Source of the DNA: Lepidodermella squamata
Lineage: Eukaryota; Gastrotricha
DNA: 64,000 nucleotides
Direction: 5' to 3'
Assembly: GCA_047495785.1 (NCBI GenBank)
Contig: JBLDXI010000043.1
Coordinates: forward strand, 248,001 to 312,000
Part shown: piece after piece, positions 1-11,793 of the stretch
Layout of the letters: each line of letters starts with the position of its first letter
How positions within the stretch are numbered: position 1 is the stretch's first letter
The notes under the pieces: model-generated
What the model saw: the letters and a program-made list of their open reading frames with translations, nothing else
Told to the model about the DNA's origin: nothing
The model's database searches: none
Made by a program: the position numbers and the translations under genes

Positions 1-2239
1 AAGACCGACGCAAATATTAAGAAACACATTCTCACAAACTGTAAAAAATGACTTTTAGCGAAAATTATCCCACTAAGAAATTTGTAAATTTCGAACGAAT
101 TTCTCAAATTTAACAATCAGTTATTGGAGAAAATAAACTAAGGCTTAGATTTGCAAGCAATTTGAACTATTTATATTCAAAAAATATCACGCCTTGGCAT
201 AATTCGAAATTATAAAAAATTACCCATTATCAATTTTCGGTTTTTTATCGATGGTCACAAATTTAGTTATAATTTTCCATTGGATGTTGGAAAGTATACT
301 ATCCTATTTTTTTTAATTTCCAGAGCTCAATTTTGTCGCCCATTTTTGTCGAAATAACCGTAATGCCCATTCATAATTTTGTGTAGTAGTGACCTAATTA
401 ATTATTATGCGGAGTGTTTGCGTGGTGCAAAACAAAAAATAGTGAGAGCAAATTTTATTGCTATGTGATATTGCTACAGCAGAAAAAAACGAATGAAGCC
501 ACGAAAGGATTTGCCTGTACATGCACAAACGATTTTGCACAAAAGACACTGCACAAAAATACTTGCACAAAAGACATTGCGCAAACACACTTGCACAAAA
601 TTTTTTGCACAAACGCGATTTTTCTAGCTAGTTCGATTCGTCTTTGAAAATGACATACAGGGAATATATATTCATGTATTCACTTATAAAATATAGGGAA
701 GTAGTTTGATTTGAAACGTGTGATTTGTTTCAAAACGCAGAGTATTTTTATACATCGAACTTATGTTAAACTACTAATTCATCTTTTATAAGGGATTATG
801 CGACTATGTTATATTCCCTGTATGTCATTTTCAAAGACGAATCGAACTAGCTAGAAAAATCGCGTTTGTGCAAAAAATTTTGTGCAAGTGTGTTTGCGCA
901 ATGTCTTTTGTGCAAGTATTTTTGTGCAGTGACTTTTGTGCAAAATCGTTTGTGCATGTACAGGCATACCCACGAAAGCAGCGCGAATGAACGTAAACCG
1001 CCATACTGTAATGACAGTAATGACAACCTCACCCTTGAATAACGAAAAAAATTAATCTCGGTTTTATTAAACATTTTTTTTTATATATTCCAAGTCCGCC
1101 TGAAAAAACCGGGTTCAGGATTGAAAATAGTGATTACAAGCAGCCTTTTGATTTCATTATCGAGTGCAGCTGAATTTTGCGTCCAGTTTTCAGCGATCCC
1201 AATTGATAATTATTGTTGAATGTTTTGGCGATCGAGTTGGGTGGTTTTTTCTAATTTTCAGCAAGGAGTCAAAGGCGTCAATAATGTTGACATTTGAAAT
1301 TAGGGTAAAATTCACAACCTCTGCTCATTTTTTCAATTATTGATTTCACTGGATTTGGGAATTTTTTAGGAAAAATGTTTCAATCATCCGAAGAAATTCA
1401 CTTTCAACAGCGTCTGAAAATGAGTCTCTTATATTTGCGCCGGTCTGCATTTTAGCCATGAATTAGCCAAGTCGACGGTTATTTTGTTTCGCAGCGGCAT
1501 TAATGCGACTCCCGCGTTTATTTCTGAATCGGCCAATAGCGTGCGAGCAAATAATTGTTAGAGAAAACTAGCCTTTCACAGTGGTTTAGTGGCCGGAGGA
1601 AACCACCGCGGATCCGTAAATGTGCCAGGAAATTCAATGACGCTTTTCGCCGTATAGCTAGTGTCGCGGATGTAAAAACATTTTAAATAGCGAAGACAAT
1701 AATTTGCTTGAAAATCGATATTTGGCGTTCGAATCTTCGCGAAAATCACGCTGAATGGATCTTCGCCTAGCTGACGGCGCTTATTATATGCATTCAGCGC
1801 ACCTCGGCTTAGTGCGCTGATCTCGCGATTAGAATTTTAGCTGACTTTAACTTGATGTTACTCGGCATCAATAATTCAAAGACGGTTTTTCTTGCAAGTC
1901 TTTCCAAGTGCGACACTGAGGAAATTTCGATTGCTTTCGCAGCTCTTAATCCCTTTTTGCCAAACGTTGAATCGAAGAAGACAAAGGAAATACATGTTTA
2001 AATGAAACACAACGTGAAGACATGATCGAATTTTTGTCCCCAGCTCACGTAGGACTTTGATTATAGCTGGGTTTGAGGCTCTCAGCTCTCATCGAAATGC
2101 CCCAGTTGTCTCCTGTCTCTGGTTTCACGACAGTCACTTACGATGACGTGATACGAATTGGATGAACTCGACATCCGTTGAGTTCACTGATCGGGAATAG
2201 ACTTCCAGGCAATAGAGAGCTTCCGGGTTTAAACAGCCC
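1..2239. other. Intergenic region with a foldback element
   Basis: No convincing gene was found. The only strong structure is the inverted repeat listed at 513-965. The remainder is AT-rich with short ORFs that resemble no known protein. Confidence 0.6.
513..965. repeat. Large foldback (inverted-repeat) element
   Basis: The left arm at about 513-667 is the near-exact reverse complement of 810-965, with about 142 bases between them. Each arm contains a series of TTGCACAAA-type units (seen as TTTGTGCAA in the right arm) spaced roughly 18-20 bases, then a unique end containing CTAGCTAGTTCGATTCG. Only scattered mismatches were seen. The arms would form a stem of about 155 bp. A non-autonomous foldback/MITE-like element is the likely class; no transposase is present. 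Confidence 0.8.
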
Positions 2240-2247
2240 ATATATAA
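2219..2247 (+). promoter_or_regulatory. Promoter of receptor copy 1: TTCCGGGTTTAAAC box and TATA box
   Basis: A TTCCGGGTTTAAAC sequence at 2221-2234 resembles the box found before other array genes. It is followed at 2241-2247 by TATATAA, about 47 bases before the chosen ATG at 2294. Confidence 0.45.
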
Positions 2248-2293
2248 TGAATCTTTCGTATGTCTAAAAGACGCAAAGAATTTGTACACAAAG

Positions 2294-4738
2294 ATGGTTC
2301 CGCATTTCATAAAATTAATAACCTTGGCTTGTTTAGTCATTGTCACTATGGCTCAAGTAAGAAAACCCTACAACATGTCTGTGTTGGATCTAATCGCTTT
2401 CACTGGCAACTTCCCATCGACTGGCGAGGCCTGTAAAGTCGCATCTCAAATCGCAGTCGATGCAGCAAATTCCCAGGCAGATTTCCTACCTGACTACCGA
2501 ATCAACATCCAATTTGACGACGAAATGGGCGGTCCAGCTGCTGCAAGGGCAACTACAGCATTTTCGCGTAGTTTCGAAGACAACGGAAGGTCATGGGAGT
2601 ATCAGTCCCCTGTCATAGTTGGGCCTATGTTTTCGAACGCCTGTAAATCAATGGCCCCAGCTTTGCCTCATCTGTACTCCGCTGCGATTTCGATAGCATG
2701 CGCCGCCCCCTTTCTAACCGATCGAACTATCTATCCGAATCTCTACCTATTGCGATCGACAGGTGGCGTGCTTACCTATGCCCAGCTGCAGTTCATCAAG
2801 AAAGTCGGTAACTGGCAGCGTATTGGCATCATCACTAATGCTGGAAGTATCTTCGACTACGCCTCGGCCGCTGTGCTGCAACGCTTAGCCCTAGACTATG
2901 CGAATGTAGCTGTTCCATACTTTGACATTGTCTTAGAAATGGACGATGAATTCATAATCCTGCTGAAGCTGAGCGACGTAAGAATCATCGTTGTTTTCAC
3001 GTCTGTAAATAGGCTTGTATGGCGATTTCTCTGCCAAGCTCACAAATTTGGGATAACAGGCGAGAAATACATGTTCATCCTTCTCGGCATCGCTTACAGT
3101 GATCCTATAGGACTGAATGATCCTGTGGTGCCAGGTTGTGCCCGGGCTATCGTGATCGAACAAATGAAGGTAGGTCAATTGTCTTTAAGACCAGAAGTAG
3201 CTGAAGCTTTCTTATTACAGTTCTCATATTATTGGACTGCCCCAGTGATGTACACAGCTGAGCCGACGGTGAAATCTCATCTGAACTATAACTTGAACGA
3301 ATTCGAGGAATCGTTCTTCCACCGGACCAATGGAACGAAACCCTACGACTATGAACAGCGAATCTTGTGCCACGATGCGATGATGCAGGGTCTCATAACC
3401 CTCGATATCGCGGAGAAGCGGCTGAAAGCTCAGAATATGTCTCTACGCAACTTGAGAGACCACCCTAGACTAGTCGGCCGCATTGTGAATGAATCCGCTG
3501 TTTCAGTAGACTACATTGGGCTTAGGATGGGACGAATGCGCTATAACAGCCGTGGCGAGGTGGACGCTGATGTTCAAATGATTGGATATTGGACCCCGGA
3601 GAGGAGACTGGAATACATCTATACCGTCCATCAATTTCTCAACGCATCTGGCTATTCCTACGAGAGCTATTGGATGCGAAAGATTCGAGAGCCTGTATGG
3701 ATGACTTCGGATAGAAAGCCACCCCGCGACAGGATTTTGGTTCAGCAAGTGTTGAATGAGGTTCCGGAGGCGGTTTTCTATGTTGTAGTTGTCATTGCAG
3801 CTATTTCGTCACTGATTCAAATCTTAGCCCTCTCGAAGCTCGTTTTCTCCCGGGGCATGGAATCTGTTCAGAAAGGTCTAGTCCGTGTCAAGACTTTAGC
3901 CTTCCTTGGATCTTTGATAACAAATGCTTCAGCGATAGTTTACTCGATGCAAACCGATAAAAATCCATACCAACTTTGGATGTTGAGGATAGTCCTTCTA
4001 TCCGTTGGTCTTGCCCTGACTCACGGAGTTATTTCACTCCGAGCTATCATTTTCTCATTCAAGCTTTACAAATTCCAAATACCAAGCCATGTTTCGATTG
4101 CTAAGCCTAATAGTAGGATTGCTGGAACTCGTTTCCTTTCAAAAGGTGGGGGACAGAGCGAATCGGATTTGCCGAGTATAACTCAGGCCCGACCGTCAAG
4201 TCAGTCTTCTTTTCCCGCTGCAAGACATTCGTCGACACATCACGTCGATCTCACGATGGAAAATATCAAATCAATAGATGAGCTATGTTCACTGTGGATT
4301 CTGGTTTTCGGCCTTGTTAATGGAGCTATTGTTGGATTCTGGCTGAATGGGGATCCCTTGCAGTGCTATGTAGGTAAAATGCCGCCACGCTTGATAGAAT
4401 CTGCGGATACGGTCATTGAGACCTTATACACAACTTGCCAATCGGCTAAGAATCACTCATCATGGATTCTAGCTCTTATGGGAATTAATATCGCGATTCT
4501 AGTCGCTGGGGCCTTGGTTGCCTTCAAACTGCGTATTGCAAATGGCGCTAAGATTGTCCCAGAGTTTCAGTTTGTAACTATGGGCATCATTAACGCGGCG
4601 ACCATCTACCTTGGCTCTCTTTTGATTGTCGTAGTTTTGCGAGATATTGTCGGCCAAATCATCGCGATTGCATTCGCGTCATTGATTCTGTCGGCTACGT
4701 CTTCCGCGACGTGGGCGTACCCCCTGTATCGTTCCTAG
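2294..4738 (+). CDS. GABA-B-like class C GPCR, array copy 1
   Basis: Predicted plasma-membrane metabotropic receptor. The N-terminus is a signal peptide (ATG at 2294 chosen; the upstream TTG at 2282 is not a metazoan start). An extracellular Venus-flytrap domain of about 470 residues follows, with no cysteine-rich domain, then seven membrane segments. The last third carries the GABA-B-type pattern W-x(3)-DPL, a Cys shortly before W in loop 2, and P-E before TM6. The reading frame is open across 3170-3220, but that stretch has GTAGGT and TTACAG ends and sits exactly at the intron site of all other copies. Splicing gives 797 residues, retention 814. Most divergent intact copy and first in the array. 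Ligand unknown. Confidence 0.88.
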   Translation: MVPHFIKLITLACLVIVTMAQVRKPYNMSVLDLIAFTGNFPSTGEACKVASQIAVDAANSQADFLPDYRINIQFDDEMGGPAAARATTAFSRSFEDNGRSWEYQSPVIVGPMFSNACKSMAPALPHLYSAAISIACAAPFLTDRTIYPNLYLLRSTGGVLTYAQLQFIKKVGNWQRIGIITNAGSIFDYASAAVLQRLALDYANVAVPYFDIVLEMDDEFIILLKLSDVRIIVVFTSVNRLVWRFLCQAHKFGITGEKYMFILLGIAYSDPIGLNDPVVPGCARAIVIEQMKVGQLSLRPEVAEAFLLQFSYYWTAPVMYTAEPTVKSHLNYNLNEFEESFFHRTNGTKPYDYEQRILCHDAMMQGLITLDIAEKRLKAQNMSLRNLRDHPRLVGRIVNESAVSVDYIGLRMGRMRYNSRGEVDADVQMIGYWTPERRLEYIYTVHQFLNASGYSYESYWMRKIREPVWMTSDRKPPRDRILVQQVLNEVPEAVFYVVVVIAAISSLIQILALSKLVFSRGMESVQKGLVRVKTLAFLGSLITNASAIVYSMQTDKNPYQLWMLRIVLLSVGLALTHGVISLRAIIFSFKLYKFQIPSHVSIAKPNSRIAGTRFLSKGGGQSESDLPSITQARPSSQSSFPAARHSSTHHVDLTMENIKSIDELCSLWILVFGLVNGAIVGFWLNGDPLQCYVGKMPPRLIESADTVIETLYTTCQSAKNHSSWILALMGINIAILVAGALVAFKLRIANGAKIVPEFQFVTMGIINAATIYLGSLLIVVVLRDIVGQIIAIAFASLILSATSSATWAYPLYRS
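3170..3220 (+). other. 51-nt in-frame intron (possible exitron) in receptor copy 1
   Basis: The stretch begins GTAGGT and ends TTACAG, has length divisible by three and contains no stop in the gene's frame. Splicing joins E-Q-M-K directly to F-S-Y-Y-W-T-A-P, matching E-Q-M-K/H-(A/S)-F-W-T-A-P in the paralogs. Retention would insert 17 residues. Confidence 0.75.
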
Positions 4739-5460
4739 CACGAAAGTAGTTGGAGTGGCTCGTAACAGAGCGAGACGATAACGTCAAAAAAGCCCGCCAA
4801 AACTACAGTTTGACCTTACGTATCTACCTAGAGTTGAAGTGTCCAACTTATCTAGTTGACAAAACTTGACAATAAAGCTACATAGAGATACGTTTATTTG
4901 ATTAGTATCGAAGTTTGAGTAGGGCCAGTTGATCGAACATCAGTAATTCAGCGGCTCTGCGCATGCCTTTTGAGGTAACGCTGTTTCTGTTACAATTTAC
5001 AGTTATGGTTGCTGCCAGCAATTTTCAGCCATGTTAAGAATGTCGCCTTTGATCAACGAAGAAACCTTGCAGGAAACTGCTTGCGGCAACCCTGGTGAAT
5101 ACTCAGCGGTTTCCGCATTGATTCTTTGTCTTAATGGATTGCTTGTAAATAGACCAGTTCGTTTTTATAAAGTGCTACTCATAGTTCTCAGACATTTTGC
5201 TTCGACTAATTTGTGTTGCCTACATCCGGGATGCTGATCATCTGTTGGCTCAGATCACCTCTAGCTAAACATGAATTTTTTCTTAATAACTTTAGAAGCA
5301 GGCCATTACGACAAAGAAGCAATTGGAAACTGCCGAACAACATCGCCGAACAACATCGATATTCCTCAAACGCACGATCAAATTTAAACTGAATTGAAAT
5401 TGAAATCGCCCCTCCCACCGTGAAATGGTTAAACTTAAATAACGACAGTCCTGTCAGAGC
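4739..5460. other. Intergenic; 3' end of copy 1 and a duplicated noncoding block
   Basis: Contains the AATAAA of copy 1 and, at about 4976-5230, a sequence resembling 7560-7790 beyond the next gene. Short ORFs in the two blocks do not share a frame, so the block is not judged to be coding. Confidence 0.5.
4871..4876 (+). terminator. Polyadenylation signal of receptor copy 1
   Basis: AATAAA lies 133 bases after the stop codon of copy 1. Confidence 0.6.
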
Positions 5461-6609
5461 TCAGATGAAACGAGTGTTCCTCGCAGCCGTAATGGCGTAG
5501 GCATTAATTGCAACGAAGAAGACAATCGTTAACGTGAGTGCGATTAGATCGACAAATCTACCTATCGTCATCCCAGTTTTATGGAGAAATGGCATAAAAG
5601 TGGCTGGTTTCTGGAAGAATGATTTGTAAGCCCTTGTAAAGCCACACGAGGCCAAAGAATATATGGTGCACGCCCAAGAAAACAACGAGCATAAATCCGT
5701 GTAATTGCTCAGGAAGATTCGTTGAGGCTTTGGCGGGATTCGGTTAACCACGCTCGATTGCATAAAGGTCATAGCCAGTAGGAGGGTGACCGCAAATACT
5801 GGCCTATCGGGTATATCCGGCAGTAAAAAGAAAGCAGCGATCTCAAGGCTGGAAAGAAAAAAACATGGGATCATGAGGTTGTTGATGTAGAACTCGGGTT
5901 TTCGCCGGAAGTACAGCGTAAACTGAGCTATACTGCGATTGCCGAACACGTTTACAACAGTAATACTATGGTTCCAGCCGAGGTAATCCCATCCTAAACC
6001 AGGACCCATGAAATTTTCTTCCACAGCCGAATCTGCATAGGGAACCCATTCACAGGCCCTCATATCTTCGGTCAAGATGAATGAAACTGTACATGATTGG
6101 GTGTCGAAAGGGAACAGCCTGAAATCCATAGGACACAGCGATGTGAAAACGCCAACTCGCTGCCAATAGCTTCTGATTGTTCCGATTGGGGTTTTATGAT
6201 CCTGCAATAAAAGTTGCCGCTCGGCAAACCCGGTTGCCATTGAGAAGTCTGAAATAGCGTTTCTGTGAATGAAATGAGGCGTCCATGTTTGGTCCTTCCC
6301 GACATAGACAGCGTAGACAGATGGCCCGGTGTAGTTGGAGCATGGAGCCAGCCAGCGTAGAGTCAATGCGGCCGATATGGCCATGGTTTCATCGGCATCG
6401 ATTATCGAGTGGAAGCGATGTGGCTGGAAACCAATCGTCACCTGCTGCCTGTCGCATGGTAGTGCGGGGGCTTCGAAATTTCCTATAGGGCAGGTTGGGT
6501 TGTAGGCGCCAAATCGCAAGCTCATGCATGAATCAAGAATTTCATTTAGAATATCGGCTGAACAGCTGGTTATCAGCACGCAAAAATAGAAAGCTGGTCC
6601 GAAAATCAT
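5461..6609 (-). CDS. Cys-loop ligand-gated ion channel subunit (nicotinic-like, divergent)
   Basis: Single-exon model of 382 residues, predicted plasma-membrane pentameric channel subunit. A signal peptide (about residues 1-18) precedes the ligand-binding domain. The diagnostic Cys-loop is C-PMDFRLFPFDTQS-C with 13 residues between the cysteines. Four membrane segments follow; M1 begins YINNLMIPC and M2 lies in PVFAVTLLLAMTFMQ. The M1-M2 turn reads D-I-P-D-R-P, which is neither the cation-type GEK nor the anion-type PAR pattern. The M3-M4 loop is only about 30 residues. No vicinal cysteine pair is seen in loop C, so it would not be a classical acetylcholine-binding alpha subunit. It is the only minus-strand gene inside the receptor array. 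Ligand and ion selectivity cannot be read from the sequence. Confidence 0.9.
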   Translation of the reverse strand: MIFGPAFYFCVLITSCSADILNEILDSCMSLRFGAYNPTCPIGNFEAPALPCDRQQVTIGFQPHRFHSIIDADETMAISAALTLRWLAPCSNYTGPSVYAVYVGKDQTWTPHFIHRNAISDFSMATGFAERQLLLQDHKTPIGTIRSYWQRVGVFTSLCPMDFRLFPFDTQSCTVSFILTEDMRACEWVPYADSAVEENFMGPGLGWDYLGWNHSITVVNVFGNRSIAQFTLYFRRKPEFYINNLMIPCFFLSSLEIAAFFLLPDIPDRPVFAVTLLLAMTFMQSSVVNRIPPKPQRIFLSNYTDLCSLFSWACTIYSLASCGFTRAYKSFFQKPATFMPFLHKTGMTIGRFVDLIALTLTIVFFVAINAYAITAARNTRFI

Positions 6610-8861
6610 TTCTTGTTAATAAAAAACTTGGTCATCCCCATTTCTCGAGCTTCAGCATATTGGCGAGATGCTCAGGAAGCGCGGATATGAGTAAATAACC
6701 TCTGGCTACTACAGTGCGTTCGCTAGCTTATGCCGGATATTTCGTCATTGCAATGTCAGCAATTAATTCTCATGAATGCTTTTTATATATAATTTAGTCC
6801 TTTCATAGCAATATTACTGTCTGGAGTTATCAATCATCATTTGACCATGTGACGTAGATATCTAATTCACATGCATTTAATGGACATTTTATTTAACAGG
6901 ATAATGGAAATTTGGGAAGTCCCATTCGCCCAACTAATTTCACCCAACTGCATGTTTATCCGAAAATTCCGCCAAACCGCCCACTCGCCCAACCAATTCG
7001 TCCAACTTTGAATTAAACAAAAATGAAATCAAACACACGCGGTACTTCTGAGCACTCAACCATGTAAACGTAATCGGAGACACAATTTATAGCCAAAGAT
7101 GGTTACCCCCATTGCTGATATCTCGCCGTGGTTTGGCTCGACGACCCGAGCAGATGTGCTGATGGTTCAACCTAAGCGAAGAGGCCGAGAGATAATTTTA
7201 TTCATCTTTAATTTCCCAGTATTAGTATTAGTAGAGTAACAATGAATGTACACTGCTTGGCGGTATTCCTCTGCCGATGCTATGCTGCTTGATAAGCTTC
7301 GGTCAGAAGTATGTGCCACCAGTCCGGCCCGCGATAGTTCAAGTTTAGCGTGCCGCGTTCCCTTTTGAAAGTTTAGTTTGGATATTGGCTCAGAGCGGTG
7401 AAAATCGTAGGAACTGGTTTCGTTTAGCCGTAACGTTGGTTGTAGCGCTACCGGTGCTTGATGATGTTAAATTAGTAAAATCGAATACTTATTGATATAT
7501 ATCCAGGGTTGAGTAGGCAATTATTGTAGCATTGGTTGTGGCTGTGTTTCTTGAGTTGAAGCTCTTTGCGGTATAGTCATAGTTGTTGCCCTCAATTTCG
7601 AAAATTTTTAATGTCGGTTTCATTCGACAAAGAAGCCTTGCAGGAAATTCCTGGCTGCGACCACGCGCTGCTTCCGCATTTGATTCCTCGTCTTTTATAG
7701 GTGACATGCTTTCAAAAAGTCTTAATAAAGTGCAACTCAGACTTCTCAAACTTTTAGTACCCGTTAATTGTTGGTTCTGCTACTGATGATAGAAAACTGT
7801 AAAACATACTCATACTCTTTATTTATGCAAGTTGCCTTTCGCATTTAGCATTTTGGTATCAGACATCATCACAAGGCTTATGAGTCAACTATTCCCATGA
7901 TTGATGGTCGAACCATGGTCCCCAGGCTTTGAGTGCCATGTTTTGATTGCCGGTGAATGCCGCCCTACACCAGGAGGGAGGAAATCGCGGTATCGGGTGG
8001 ATTTGCTTGGCGGTGTTACTAGCAAGTACGCATCGTGGATCGCAGTTTCTGCTATCAAAGATTGGCAGCAAATCATCATTGGTAACGGCCGAAGTTTTTC
8101 CACTCGCAGCCTGGAATAAGGGAATGAATTCAAAGTTGATATAATATACAGTTATACAGTCAGTACTCGCCATACTACACTTTCACGGGGGACAAGAAAA
8201 AGGTGAACCTAAGCAAAAAGCGTACCCTTGCGAGTCAAAATTAGCTTAATTGTTAGCACATAATTGTGTCCGGCCAAAACGTGTACCATGACGAATAAGT
8301 GTAATAAAACGGAGTGTACTATGACGAGGACTGACCGTACGTTGTTAAAGAAGTTTACATTTAACAAACATTTAACAAACATCCGACTCGGAAGAAATAC
8401 CTATTTTTTATCGGTTGGGGCACTGGAATAAAATCCATACCAATGGGGATAAGCTCACGGAATAATGCGTATATATCAAATAATCAAAATTTGAGATCCA
8501 AACCTTGCTGCAAGTTGAGAGGTGTCGTTGACGAATAACTCTCTCAAACGCGAGGACAAAGGCATTTTTGTAAGCTCGAAAAAGAACGTCAAATATTTCA
8601 TTATGTGAATTAAGATCGAAATGTCTGCGCGGATGCAGCTGCAGACATAACACTATTCTTTAACCGCGCTTTGCCAGAATTCTCGCTATTGGGGGATGAT
8701 GGCGGTAGAGAGGACATGGGAGAAAGCTTTCAGCATCACACAAATGTATATCCGCTATATCGATGCCCAAATTCACGTAAATATTTCCTGATCACGTGTA
8801 GACATACCCTGGTCAGATGGCGAATGCAATATTTCATAACTGATAGTTCACATTTAAAAAA
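6610..8861. other. Intergenic region without a supported gene
   Basis: Holds a TATATAA-like sequence on the minus strand near 6783-6791 that could serve the channel gene, a degenerate run of CGCCCAACYAATTC-like units at about 6930-7010, and the second copy of a duplicated noncoding block (7560-7790). ORFs at 7885-8173 overlap on both strands and match nothing recognised. Confidence 0.5.
7560..7790. repeat. Diverged duplicate of 4976-5230
   Basis: Both blocks contain, in the same order, AATTTT, ATGTCG, GAAGAAACCTTGCAGGAAA (or GAAGCCTTGCAGGAAATTC), TTCCGCATTTGATTCCTCGTC (or the closely similar version) and AAAGTGCNACTCA. They flank the channel gene on either side. Reading frames are not conserved. 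Confidence 0.5.
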
Positions 8862-11793
8862 ATGCAGTTCCTCGGATTAATTTCAATTTTCTTGCAATGT
8901 TCAATTGTCAGCCTGATAAAACCGCACAACATGACTCTGCTCGCACTCATGCCATTCACAGGCAGCCCTCCATCAACAGGTGTAGCGTGTAAGATCGCAG
9001 CACAGATAGCAATCGACGCGGCTAACAGCCGACCAGATTTGCTACCAGACTATCACCTCAACCTTCAATTTGAAGACGAAGCCTCAGGCAACCAAGCTAC
9101 CCGAGTCGGCGTATCTTACAGTCGCAGTTTTGAGAACAGCCAGCGAAGCAGCGAATATCAATCGCCAATCATTGTTGGACCGAATTTCTCAAACGGTTGC
9201 AAGGCCCTAGGACCAGCTTTGCATCAACTTTACTCGATTGGCCTATCGAAAGGCTGCGCTGCTTCTTTCCTAACCGATAGAAGTATCTATCGCAATTTGT
9301 ACTTGATGCGATCAACAGGCGGCATTCTTACCTATGCCCAAATGCGGTTTATCAAAGATGTCGGAAAATGGCAGCGAATCGGAATCATAACTAATGTTGG
9401 CAGTGTTTCTGATTACACTTCCGCCGCGATTCTACAACGCCTCGCACTCGACCAAGCTAACGTCTCGGTGCCATATTTCGACATTGTAGCTGAAATGGAT
9501 GACGAGTACTTCGTTGCTATGAAGAAAAGCGATGTCAGAGTTGTCGTGGTTACTACGGCGATCGCGAGGCTTGTTTGGAGATTTTTGTGTCAGGCTCACA
9601 AATTCGGCATTACTGGCCCGAGATATGCCATCATTCTACTTGGCGTAGTCTTCAGTGATCCTAGGACGCTTCCGGATCCTGTGGTGCCGGATTGCAGGAG
9701 AACTGTGGTGGTCGAGCAAATGAAGGTGATTCTTTTCTCTTTTCTTCTATTTATTTTCCATTCACTGCATGAGCTCTTGTAATCGAAACTATTGGTAATT
9801 AATGTTGATGGAACCTTTTCGAGTTTCGTCGTTCTCACTTAGTTGAAACTCACTTTAAAAATCATAGGCAAGAGGTTGGAGAAAATCTCGAAATTGAGAA
9901 ATGAGAGGCAATCAACAATCAGCAATATTTACCATAATTTTTCTCCTTTACGGCGATCTTATTGGATCGATGTCTGAGTTTCAGCTTTTAATCAATCAAA
10001 CGACACAGTGTCGGAGGTAGGATTTCAACCAGGTTTCTCACATTTTTGCTACATCATATACGGAAACGCCGAATCCAATGCCCTACGTCATGCCAAACTT
10101 CTGACAGGATGTGATTGTCATGTGATGCATTAAAAATCACGTGCCTTATCCGCGAAGTATATCTTGAATGATTTTTCTCGATAGTTCTCGATAGTAGAGT
10201 CAGGGATTTATATCCAAACAATTCCAATCTAGAAACGTTTTCCTAACTAAACTTCAAAACTTCCCTTCTTAACTTGATTTTCAGCATTCTTTCTGGACGG
10301 CACCGCTGCAAAACACCCCTGATCCAGCTGCGAGGGCAGCTTTGGGCTACAACCTTCCGGAATTCGAGGCGATTTTCGATCGATACTTAAATGACTCCAA
10401 ACCATTCGATTACGAACAACGAATTAGCTGCCATGACAATGCGCTTCAGGCTGTGCTAACTCTCCACAAATCAGAGGAAAACTTGAAAAGTCAAAACCTT
10501 TCTCTGCGCAACATGCGAGACCGTCCTAAACTTGTAATGGGAATCGTTAACAAAACAGCTTTGACAATCGATTATACTGGACTGAGAATGGGTCGGTTCA
10601 AGTACAACAGCCTCGGAGAGATGGATGGCGATATTTTGATGATAAACCATTGGAGCCCTGACGCAGGATATCAAATAGTCTATACAGTCCATCAGTACCC
10701 GAATACGTCAGCCTATTCGTACGATAGCTATTGGATGAAAAAGCACCGTGATCCCGTGTGGCAAACAACGAGCCGAGCGCCTCCTAAGGACAGCGTTGGA
10801 ATCCGCCGAACCGCCAATGTAATCCCTGTGGAAATTAGTTATGTCATTGGAGTTCTGTCAGGAATGGTCAGTGTGGTTCAAACCGCCGGCTTCTCGAGAC
10901 TTATCGACAGGAGTAAGTACGAAAACACGAAAAAGGGTCTGCCTAGATTGAAAATGGCGGCTTTGATCGGAGCCATGATCATGAATGCGGCTGCGATAGC
11001 TTTTTCGCTCGAAACTTCACTTTCACCGCTACTAATTTCGAAATTGAGGTTAATCTTGATAGTCCTTAGCTTCGCTCTAACGAACGGAGCTTTGAATATG
11101 AGGCCAATTTTTCTGTCTCTGAGATTAGCTAAAAAGGTGAGCTTTTCTTCGAGCTTACCCACGACAAGAGAACAAGAAACGACATATTTGTCAAATTATG
11201 CTACAAGAAGATTGCCTGTGAGACGTGTAATTTCTATTAAGACCAATTTTGATGAACAAAGAGCAACTCGAGCGATTCTAAGGAAAACAGATTCTCTGTC
11301 AAACAAGGCAGACTATGAAGTGATTGATGAACTGAGTTTAGCCTGGGTTCTTACATTTGCAATGGCTAATGCAGGACTCGTTGGTTTCTGGCTTCTGGGC
11401 GATCCGCTGATATGTTTCACAGAATGGAAGCCGCCTGACTATGATGGAATCGTAGATATGATCATGGAAAGTTATTACTGGACATGCAAGTCATCTGGGT
11501 ATCATTCGGCTTGGATTTATTCCTTCCTAGCGGTCAATGCGAGTATTCTGCTTACTGGAGGTTGCGCGTTGTGGAGAATGCGATTTCTCAGTGGTGGATT
11601 GGTTTTTCCTGAGATGGAGCTGATTTCGATTGGTCTCGCTAATTTCGCGATCCTTTTTATGGGTGGTTGTCTCATCGTAGCAGTTTTGAATGATATTGTG
11701 GTTCGGGAGATAACCATCGCTTTTGCACTGTTGATCGCGTCGGCCACCACGTCAGCTACCTTGCTATATCCGGTCTACAATCAGATTGCCTAA
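8862..11793 (+). CDS. GABA-B-like class C GPCR, array copy 2
   Basis: Exons 8862-9725 and 10285-11793, phase-0 intron with GTGATT and TTTCAG ends; 790 residues. Signal peptide, Venus-flytrap domain (about 20-465), then TM1 near 472 and TM7 ending a few residues before the stop, so there is almost no cytoplasmic tail. The loop between TM3 and TM4 is about 70 residues and rich in Arg, Ser and Thr, much longer than in GABA-B. Asn-glycosylation sequons are frequent (NMT, NFS, NVS). The ATG follows an A-rich run and begins a clear signal sequence. Bases 9066-9433 are identical to part of copy 4, and the last exon is also very similar to copy 4, so the two are sister genes exchanging sequence. Confidence 0.92.

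Noticed and set aside
2933-3748. ORFs antisense to receptor copy 1 (and similar ones antisense to the other copies)
   Set aside because: They overlap conserved receptor exons and show no protein-family features; they are by-products of codon use.
7885-8173. Overlapping ORFs on both strands with GGCGGTGTTACTAGC and GATTGGCAGCAAATC, faintly like receptor exon 1
   Set aside because: Similarity is short and unsupported by a consistent frame; not enough to call a receptor fragment.
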